Assembly: GCA_026419775.2 (NCBI GenBank)
Contig: JAOPGA020001734.1
Coordinates: 16,242 to 80,241, forward strand
Origin: Acrasis kona
Lineage: Eukaryota > Heterolobosea > Eutetramitea > Acrasida > Acrasidae
Reading direction: 5' to 3'
Length of the DNA stretch: 64,000 nucleotides
The position numbers were made by a program, and so were the translations under genes. Every line of letters starts with the position of its first letter. The first letter of the stretch is position 1. Positions 54,101 to 62,239 of the stretch are shown here, in pieces. The notes below the pieces were generated by a model. It was not told the DNA's origin. It saw nothing but the letters and a program-made list of their open reading frames with translations, and did no database searches.

Positions 54101-56029
54101 AGGTTGATACGCTTTCAAGAACTTGTTATCTGGATCTCTCTTCAATTCATCGCAAATTTCATAACTTCTCTTTGTGCTATCTAGTTCGTATCGAAGGCGA
54201 GATATGGACAGGAAGACGTACTGACCGTTGGCAGTCACGTGCATATCCTTTACTTTTCCGCTCAACGAATCGATGGTATTGACCAATCCCACGAACGAGA
54301 ATCGATCGGAGTGATTAAAAGATTGAGTGAGCGTGAAGAACTCCACGTGTGTTTTGCTGGCCATATATAATTGAATGTTCCAATAAGAATTGAAAAAGGC
54401 ATCCAAGTACGTTTTGATTTGATTCAAATTGTTGGATGCGGTCAATAATTGAATTTCGTCTTGAACGCTGCCTAATTGTTGATAACACTCCAGTAACGAA
54501 GAGTCGTTGTGTTGAGATGACCACAGCGGTGATATCTTGAAAGTGGCACATAACACATCGGGACGTAACGATCCGGTGAGTTGATCGTAGCTGGGTTCTC
54601 CGCTGACTTCCTCTGGTACGTCTATGAAACGAGATTGTAGCAACGAGATTGGAGATTGTCTGAACGGTAGCATTTGCGAAAATTGAATGTTGCTCGACGA
54701 GAGATCGGGTATGGCGTTGATCACGTTAATGTCATAATCTTCGACGGTTACGTAAGAGCTGATGCTTCTAAACTCTGGAATGGATTTAATGACCAGTGAT
54801 TGGGTCGCATATTGATGAGAGTGAACGACGGCCAAATGTAAGTTTTGACTGGGATGGAATAATGTGGAGTTTGATGATGGGTTGGGTCTGCGTATGACTT
54901 CGCCGAAAAGTATGCAGGCGGATATTTGAAGCTCCGATCTGTAGAATGTTGTTGTTTCTGAATGTGAGTCCTTTTCTTTTTCGTCAAAGTTTAATACCAG
55001 AGGTTTTGATTCTAAAGTGTGGTTAAACTTTGAATGAATGGTAACACTTACGTGCTGGTTTGGATGGATCAAAAGTGTAACCGACAATTTTAATGATGAA
55101 ATCATTATGAATGACGACTAGAGTTCTGAATTTGGCGTCTGGTTTGATCTTTAAGGATCCGCTGTTTGTTGGAAGGTCCCATTTTTGTTCAAACACATCA
55201 AAATTGAAATCTCCGTGCGTGAGCGTCCAGGTGGTCTTGTATATTTCCATCTCTGTTACTACGTTTCTAAAGGCGTGGAAGATCAGCTTGCTCTCATAGC
55301 TTACTCTGTTCTATGGTTTTTTTAGTATTTTAACAAGATCACAAGAAACTAACCTTCGTGAGGAACACGGCAACATAGTGTCCAAGCTCGGTTTTGAACA
55401 GCTTCATTTTCTTGATCTCTCCGTCCCATTCGTAGGATAATGAACGGGTCCAACGTTTGTACCTTATACTGACATCGTAGCAAATGATACTGTAATCAGT
55501 ATATGGTGCCGCTGTATTTTGTTTAACAACAACTAAGTACTTATCCACCAAGTCCATGAACAGTAAGGATTGATCATTTTTAGTGTACTCGACTGGAAAC
55601 AAGAAAAACTAAAAGGTTAACTATAAGATCGTTAGGAACGCTTACATCATTTAATCGAAGTCCAACTATTTCACCAGTTTTCAACCCTGCAATTGCAACT
55701 GGCATATCTTGGCTGACTGTTGTCTTTATACTGGTGACGACTTGATAATGTCAATTAAACATAGTGTTGAAAAACTTACTCTCGCATTTATCGTATGCCT
55801 CGCCCCTTCCCTCGCACACAGGTTTGAAGGGGTAAATTCTATCGTCAAGAGAAAAATCCGTAAGGAATTTAGGTCTTGTTGAGTATGGGTTTGTTTTTGA
55901 GCACCACCCACTAAGAATGTTGCTTCCAGCGGTAGAGTTACATATCATCTCAGGTCCATCGTATGGTGTTTGTGAAAGCGCAAAGTGTATAAGAAGTATC
56001 GCCAGAAGTAAGGAGTTCCATCTCCTCAT
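51121..56029 (-). CDS. Giant ABCG-type half transporter with Cys-rich ectodomain
   Basis: Five exons (55780-56029, 55646-55740, 55354-55608, 55052-55310, 51121-55011; introns 37-43 nt) encode about 1,582 residues. A signal peptide (RRWNSLLLAILLIHFALS) precedes roughly 850 residues of ectodomain ending in a Cys-rich EGF/GCC-like block (many CPxGxxC units), a membrane helix, then an ABC domain with Walker A MGMSGAGKST, signature ISGGQRKRV, Walker B YVLFLDEPT, and six C-terminal helices. This is the plant ABCG24/28-type order, but with a longer ectodomain. The frame breaks once at about 52823-52826 (one extra base) between GRAYYGQSSG and KIYVNGK, which are adjacent in homologues. Total length is consistent with a single extra base. 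Confidence 0.88.
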
Positions 56030-57120
56030 GTTGTCTTCAATTTCACAAACCACAATCGAAGGTTCGAATATGGAATAATCTTACAACGAGAGACATAAGA
56101 GTAGGTGTTAACTTGATCTTTATTATAATTTACTTTTGTTATAGTATGTGTCCTACAATCTCCATTAACTGTAATTACAAAATCTATATTCAGCCTATCA
56201 AGGGACACACTGTGTGAATCAGATTTCAAAGTGCTTTTGTGAACAGATCTCATATCGTAGCGCACAATCTGGTCAATCATCTTTTGTAAGGATTCAACTT
56301 CGTTTTTTTCAAAAAACATCAACTTGTTGAATTGTATTAAATGTCTCAAGCTCTTCTCTGCTTCCTCCTCCCAAACTACTTTTGCACGAACAACATTAAA
56401 AGTGGGATCTTTTATCCAGTCTGGCATTATAATTTCATGGGAAGGAATGTTATCATATTGGTCAATGTAAGGTTTAATGTCAAGAATGGGTGTCCCATCA
56501 ATCAGGTCCACACCTCGTAAATGAACTGCTCCACTCTTCAAGTCTATACTATGTATTTGAGCACAGCTGAGGCCAATGTTGTTGTGTCTATGAGGTGTCC
56601 TGGTAGCGTACAAACCTACTTTCTGACCTTTGAGCCTTGGCGGGCTGATTTTGGATTTTACATTGTTATTAGCCTGAGTAGACTGTTTGGTCTGGTTAGT
56701 ATTCTCATGAAAAACAAAAATCAGCCAACAATGACTGAATTGTTCTAGTCCCTGAAGTGAAGCAGACCCATTGCATACTGGTTGAAGCTTCAAAATCGCT
56801 CTTGATTCATCTGCGAATAGACCTTGGCGAGGACAACCATTCTTTGTCCTAAAAACTGATTCTAGATAGCCAATCGGCGTATAAACTATGCGTGAACTTT
56901 CCTGTTTTTCTGTATCAGTCAAAGTGTTTTGTTGGTTTTGTTGGGTGTCCCTCAATTTCTTTTCTGCTTTGATTCGCCCTCTTCTCTCCTCCTCCCTCAG
57001 TCTTTCCATGTTCTCTTTCGATTTTCTCTCCTCATTTGACTTCTTCCTCTCATTACTTATCAAATATATTGAAAGGGCAGTTATAACAGCAGTGACGCAC
57101 AACAAAACTCTGTTATCCAT
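56026..57120 (-). CDS. TRMO: tRNA N6-methyltransferase TRMO-like, membrane-anchored
   Basis: A single-exon gene of 364 residues. TRMO/TsaA uses AdoMet to methylate t6A37 in ANN-decoding tRNAs. An N-terminal hydrophobic helix (VLLCVTAVITALSIYLI) and a charged coiled coil (KENMERLREEERRGR) precede the TsaA beta-barrel: PIGYLESVFRTKNGCPRQG, LEQFSHCWLIFVFHEN, the AdoMet loop LYATRTPHRHNNIGLSCAQI, and LRGVDLIDGTPILDIKPYI. The C-terminal 130 residues hold the variable tRNA-binding lobe. The membrane anchor is not usual for this family and suggests placement on an organelle surface. Its stop codon overlaps the start of the ABCG gene by ATGA. Confidence 0.92.
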   Translation of the reverse strand: MDNRVLLCVTAVITALSIYLISNERKKSNEERKSKENMERLREEERRGRIKAEKKLRDTQQNQQNTLTDTEKQESSRIVYTPIGYLESVFRTKNGCPRQGLFADESRAILKLQPVCNGSASLQGLEQFSHCWLIFVFHENTNQTKQSTQANNNVKSKISPPRLKGQKVGLYATRTPHRHNNIGLSCAQIHSIDLKSGAVHLRGVDLIDGTPILDIKPYIDQYDNIPSHEIIMPDWIKDPTFNVVRAKVVWEEEAEKSLRHLIQFNKLMFFEKNEVESLQKMIDQIVRYDMRSVHKSTLKSDSHSVSLDRLNIDFVITVNGDCRTHTITKVNYNKDQVNTYSYVSRCKIIPYSNLRLWFVKLKTT

Positions 57121-57774
57121 CGAGTGTTTTCAATCACGTGGAAGATGAAACGCGAATTGTTGTGTGATGCATCACAAAAGTTGTAAACGAAGTGGTCAAC
57201 TCAACCTATGTAATACGCTTGCTTTCGATTAATGACAGCGTCCATCGTGAGCCATTTATGCTGTTATTTAATAATTCAGGAACGAATAATTAGGGCGAGC
57301 TGGCAGATTCATTTTAAATTTACAGACATGTGACGACCTTGTATTTGAAAAAGTCAAATTAACATTGATAACATTGCCTCACCTAGCAATCGAATTCGAA
57401 ATGATTATGCGCCATACCTGGGCTATCCCTTTAAAATATAATAACAACTTACATAGATTACTTTTACGTGACAGATTCACTTTTACTGTACTATCAATGG
57501 CAACTTAAACATGTAAAATGTGAAAAAAAACAAATATCATTATTAATCATTACGATTAGTCTATAAATATGGTGGTACCATCGAACGAACACCTTCTTGA
57601 TCAGGTTTTATTACCTGAGTTTAGAGCTAATTTTTTATAATAGTACAGGTCTGTGAAAAAATCATGTCCATATTCGGTGACACTAATTATAAAACGCAAC
57701 GGTGATTTGGGTCAGTCAAAGTTAAAAACAAATCCACAATTATTGACACTCAAGATTCCACAACAAAACACAAC
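57121..57774. other. Divergent intergenic region, TRMO / Kazal gene
   Basis: These 654 AT-rich bases contain two promoters. A TATAAAA (57688-57694) serves the Kazal gene and a TATAAAT occurs near 57560. No open frame or RNA was recognised. Confidence 0.45.
57688..57694 (+). promoter_or_regulatory. TATA box, Kazal gene
   Basis: TATAAAA lies 81 bp before the ATG at 57775, followed by an A/C-rich leader. This is the clearest TATA box in the window. Confidence 0.6.
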
Positions 57775-58260
57775 ATGCAAACACTAACAATCGTACTCGC
57801 AATTGCTCTCATCTCAGTAGCTTCAGCCAAAGTATGCTTCTGCCCACAGGTGTACCTCCCAGTTTGTCACGTCAAGACCGGCGAGATATTGTACTCAAAT
57901 GAGTGCTTCGCACAGTGCTACCACGATGATATGAACGAGATCATTCCATGTCATTTATTCAAGAATAAACAAGAGCCCGTTAGAGATGAATGCATCTGCT
58001 CTCAAGAATTCAATCCTGTTTGCCACAAAACGACAGGAAATCAACTTTATTCAAATGAATGCTTCGCACGTTGCTATCATGAGAATATGAACGAACTTGT
58101 TCTTTGCAGCGACTACAAAAAACAATCGAAGAACGACGATGATTGTGTCTGTACATTCATCTTTGAACCACTTTGCAACGATAAAGATCAAATCATGTTT
58201 GGAAACGAGTGCTTGGCAAGATGTGCCAAAGTAAACCTCAAAACATTACACAAATGTTAA
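57775..58260 (+). CDS. Secreted triple Kazal-type inhibitor-like protein
   Basis: A single-exon gene of 161 residues with a clean signal peptide (TLTIVLAIALISVASA). Three Kazal-like units follow at about 20-61, 70-111 and 124-161. The first two have six cysteines in the order C-x-C-x6-PVC, then YSNECFAQC or YSNECFARC, and a closing cysteine. The third is shorter (FGNECLARC). Kazal domains usually inhibit serine proteases through the loop after the second cysteine (LPVC, NPVC, EPLC). Units 1 and 2 are very alike, so a recent internal duplication is likely. The target is unknown; secretion suggests defence against or control of extracellular proteases. Confidence 0.85.
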   Translation: MQTLTIVLAIALISVASAKVCFCPQVYLPVCHVKTGEILYSNECFAQCYHDDMNEIIPCHLFKNKQEPVRDECICSQEFNPVCHKTTGNQLYSNECFARCYHENMNELVLCSDYKKQSKNDDDCVCTFIFEPLCNDKDQIMFGNECLARCAKVNLKTLHKC

Positions 58261-58548
58261 ATTTACGAATAAAGTGAATTTGATTTTGATATTAATAGTT
58301 GATCTATTTGATTTTGATTATTTCTCACTCCTTAACAGGATTTTGCACAAACTATACCATTTTGCTTATAACTGTTGTTCACTAATATGAGAGGCAGAGG
58401 TCACTAGATATTCAAGACAAATTGTTTGCGCTCACTTCTGACAATCACACACAAGTAGAGCATCTATCATTGGGATTTTTCAAGTAGAGACAAAGAAGAT
58501 TTTGACTGAAGTCAGTTAGTTTATTTTACACACTATTTATAATAAACA

Positions 58549-60281
58549 TCATCTCTTCATATTATACACTACATCAAATATATTCCATCCAAATGTTTCT
58601 GCAGCTCTATGGGCAAACTCAATCCCTCTCACAGTATTTCCATGAGATGCTAATCTTGGCGAATATACTGCCATTCCTAGAACTCCAGGGACAACAATGT
58701 ATAAACAACCGCTTACGCCGCTTTTTGCAGGGAGTCCTGTTGAATTGGCCCATCTTCCAGAATAGTCGTACATTCCACAATTAAACAAGAGTTGTGCGGT
58801 GCGTCGAACAGTATCATAAGAAAGAATGGTCGAACCAGTTGTTGGGCATACACCATAATTTGCATAAGTGGCAGCTACCTTGGCCAACTGGTTACTATTT
58901 ACCTCGATGGAACACATTTGCAGGTAGAAATCAAGAGTTTCATCAATGTCAACATTTTTTGGAAATGCACCATTGGATGCCATAAAATAGGACAATGCTT
59001 TATTACGATGGGCAGTATCCTTTTCGCTTAAATAAACGCTTTGATTAAAACCTGCCTTTTCCCCACCTAAAAATGCACTAAACTCAGTGTTTAACTTTTT
59101 GAACCTCTCCGCAACAGATAATTCAGGATACATCAAACCACACACCACTATAGCTCCAGCGTTAATGCAGGCGTTGTGTGGCTTGTTTTCAGAGTTTAAT
59201 GTAAAACTATTGAACGCTGCACCAGAAGGCTCCATGCCAACATACTCATGAACATATTTCGGGCCATATCTCTCGAGAGCAAGAGAGTACAACATGGGTT
59301 TGCTAGCTGATTGTATGGAGAACTCGGCATCGGTGTCACCAATATCAAATTGTTGACCATCTACAGTACAAATGGAAACAGAGAATAATTCGGGATCTAC
59401 GGTGGAGAGTTCTGGAATATAATCTGCATTTTTTCCTTCATGCACCTCTCGTTGTACATTTTGGAATAAAATTGTAATCTTTTCAATAAATTTACTCCAG
59501 TCTTTTACAATCAACCTGTCGTACATTGCAAGTTGGATGATGCTTTTTTCACCCAGCATCATCTTGAGGAAATCATCCCATTCAATGATACTACCGCTAC
59601 GAAGTTGATTGAGCTCTTGCTTAACAACTATATTGCGGGAGTGGATGCCTTTTGAACGTAAATACTGCTCCAAGGAGGAGACATTAACACTAGTGACGTT
59701 TTGGACACCATCTGCCAGACTATCGAAAATGTGTTTAATGCCCTCAACTTTTAATTTAAACTCTTCAGATTGCTCTCCATTGTTTAGTTTTCTCGCCTCC
59801 AACTCACTCATGGCCAAACCTTCAACGCGAAGCGTTGCGCCACGTTCACGAAGTAGGGTAGCAATAGAAGCATAGTGATGGAATGCTGCCGAGCGTAGAC
59901 TTGTATTGTTCCATCTGTCTGTCGCGTGCACGTTAGCCCCTTTGTTTAGTAGATATTTTACGACTTCAATATGACCTTCTGAGCATGCTAAATGTAGGGC
60001 GGTGCGACCGTCGTAATCTGATGCGTTAACGTCAAGAGCAGGAGTAGATTCGAGCAAATTTATTATACCGTCCACATCTCCTTCCGATGCCAAAGATATT
60101 AATAAAAGCTGCTCCTTCTCCAACTGCTCTAAATTTGTTATTCTGATAGTCAACAAAACATACTTTTTCCTTGTGTATATGATCTACAAAAGCGACTATG
60201 ATTTGGAACGAAAGCTTTTTTAAAGAGGTTGGGTCTTTTTGCAAAGTGTATACCCCTCTTCAGCGCAATGTTTGTAAACAT
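58549..60281 (-). CDS. Ankyrin-glutaminase (GLS-type), mitochondrial, inverted domain order
   Basis: A glutaminase of the serine-dependent type that converts glutamine to glutamate. About 577 residues. A mitochondrial presequence (ATG at 60281, FTNIALKRGIHFAKRPNLFKK) leads into an ankyrin unit (DYDGRTALHLACSEGHIEVVKYLL, DRWNNTSL), an EF-hand-like helical part, and the catalytic domain with SIQSASKP (Ser-x-x-Lys), EPSGAAFNS, KPHNACINAGAI, YANYGVCPTTG and GLPAKSGVSG. In animal GLS an almost identical ankyrin segment follows the catalytic domain; here it precedes it. The frame breaks once at the T5 run 60164-60168 (one base missing) inside the presequence-ankyrin join, consistent with a homopolymer error. 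The catalytic part is intact. Confidence 0.88.
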
Positions 60282-60664
60282 GTTTGTGTCTGTTGTAAAA
60301 TGAGTATATGTACTCACCCCCTCCAAGATAACAGTTCTGGCATGATGACTTGAAATAAAATTTCTCCAGTTCCGGTTTGATCCTTGATCTCTAGTTGGGA
60401 GAAGCACAGTTTGCATACAGACAATATACATTTAAATGAGCAACACACAAATCAAGAGCTGTTCAATCAAACGATGAGGATGAACCAGGTGCTTACGAAA
60501 AACATGAATATGGAGAAATTTTTCGAAAAATAAATGTACATTTTATGCAAAAAAACCCAAGCCTGTTGTTTCTTGGTGTTACTCAGAGTTTAGAGTTACT
60601 CTAGAGTTTCAGTGTAACTAATTGTAACACCAAAACTCTGGAGTTACTCGCGTATGCTTGGAAC
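60282..60664. other. Intergenic region before GIY-YIG gene
   Basis: These 383 bases contain the promoters of two divergent genes. The last 90 bases are filled by the inverted-repeat cluster listed separately. Confidence 0.4.
60571..60660. repeat. Cluster of nested inverted repeats (GAGTTACTC family)
   Basis: In 90 bp a set of related units occurs in both orientations: TTGGTGTTAC and its exact complement GTAACACCAA, CAGAGTTT and AAACTCTG, the perfect palindrome AGAGTTACTCT, and GGAGTTACTC. The cluster can fold into several alternative hairpins. It lies just upstream of the GIY-YIG gene. Confidence 0.6.
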
Positions 60665-61500
60665 ATGCGACGAATGGCCAAAATACAACGCGCTTGCGTA
60701 TTGATTTGAGTCGATTTATTCATTAGGTGTACGATCGAGGATTGATTTCTACGCGATGCTTACTTCCGCCAACATTGAATGCTGCTCTTTTAGATAAGTT
60801 GTTAGCCTCGAGCGTCAACCGTCTCCACTCTTCACGAAGTTTATCTCTTGTTAAGAAGGATGAAGTTGTTTCCAATTCAAAAAAGGAAAGTTAAGCCTAT
60901 TCGCTCTCCACAACAATCAAATTGTTAACAAGGAAACATTAGACGTAATAGAAGACACCAACATTTTAGATTGCTTTGAAGTTATCGGCAACATTTATAC
61001 GATTCAGAATCAAACTGAAGAGTCTATTAAACAAGCTACATCAGTTTTATACATGGTAATCCAAAAATTACCAAACGGCAAGCATGCCTTCTACATCGGG
61101 AGAGGTAAAATGACAAGAGCACTAGATCATTTCACCTTAGGTAGAAAACATAAGAATCAGAAACAAGGTTATCTGATTAATTTAGTAGCGGCTAACGTTA
61201 ATCCAAAAGACATTATACCTGGGACGTTTATACTCCGAACTTTTAATGAAGAAGAAACAAAAAACGGGTTCGCAAAATCACACGAGAAAGAAACGAATGA
61301 AAACGTTTACCAACAATTTAATACGTCAGAAGCTAGACTGGTTGAAAGGTGGTCAATCTATCGAGCTAATGATTAAAGAAGCAGGATTTAATGATGTGTT
61401 GAAAGCTGTTCGTATTTTCAATACAATAAGTTTACATGAGTGTGGACTTTTATTGACTTTAATAGATTTATGTGAGAAGACTGAGTGTGATACTCTTTAA
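60665..61500 (+). CDS. GIY-YIG nuclease, probably mitochondrial
   Basis: Exon 1 (60665-60697) and exon 2 from 60727 on, across a 29-nt intron, begin a basic presequence (MRRMAKIQRACVYDRGLISTR) that continues to LHSSRSLSLVKK. The nuclease part has LYMV in the GIY place, then FYIGRGKMTRALDHF with catalytic Tyr, Arg and His, and SEARLVE with the metal-binding Glu, as in LEM-3/ANKLE1-like GIY-YIG enzymes. About 268 residues. The frame breaks at the A6 run 60880-60885 and at an A3 run near 61345, one missing and one extra base. Net frame is kept and flanking residues fit, so indel errors are likely; a decayed gene is the alternative. Exon 1 is the least certain part. Confidence 0.55.
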
Positions 61501-62239
61501 ATAAAGTGATGAACATTCCATACAAACCATTGTGATTTGTACGAGTCCATGTTGCGAAACGAATGATTTGTATACCACGATGAATGATTTGGGAGTAAAT
61601 CAATTCGTTTGTAAATCAACTCGCGATCCATTCGTTCATCAATATGTTGTGATTATTGTAAAGCATTCGTTGGTGATGGATGTCATCAACAAGTACTTGA
61701 TCGAATCATTTCATCATGTTGATGGATTGTTTATTTATCAAATTGAAAAGATTGATGGTGATAAATCTTGATAAAGATTTGATATATCATATGCTGTGTC
61801 AAAGTTGGCGGGTTGTTGTGGGATCGGTTTCTCTTTGTTGGATGTAATCATACATGTAATTTTGAAACATGTTGTGATGGTGACTTTCACTCGATAAGAT
61901 ATATAAACTTATTTGATATCCCAAACATTTTTTATTCCATAGTTTGCCCTTGCAATCTTGCGAAGAGCTGTTTCAACTCTAATTATCCCCTGGAATCTTG
62001 GTTATAATTTTGAATGTCTTTCCTGCTGGGTGCTTCGCCTCCATAGCATTGAATTTGCCACGAGCTGCAATGGATCCAATAGGCGTCATTTTCAACATTG
62101 ACACAACATCCACATTACATGTTTGCAATCGCTTAGATCCAATTCGGTCAGACGGGGCAAGACCGCAGTCGTCTATCATCTACAATTGACAATTCTCGAT
62201 CCTATGAACACAACAGATATTGATTCAAGAAACATTGAT
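61501..62239. other. Intergenic region with short frames of uncertain status
   Basis: These 739 bases carry a 79-codon plus-strand frame (61532-61771), rich in H, V and D, and a pair of opposed frames at 61979-62189. The minus-strand one of that pair, 66 codons, reads like protein (RLQTCNVDVVSMLKMTPIGS, AARGKFNAMEAKHPAGKTF). None could be tied to a known family. They may be exons or remnants of genes I cannot reconstruct. Confidence 0.35.

Noticed and set aside
60150-60431. An independent 93-residue gene upstream of the glutaminase
   Set aside because: Its final 40 residues look like the glutaminase presequence and are separated from the ankyrin part only by a one-base change in a T5 run.
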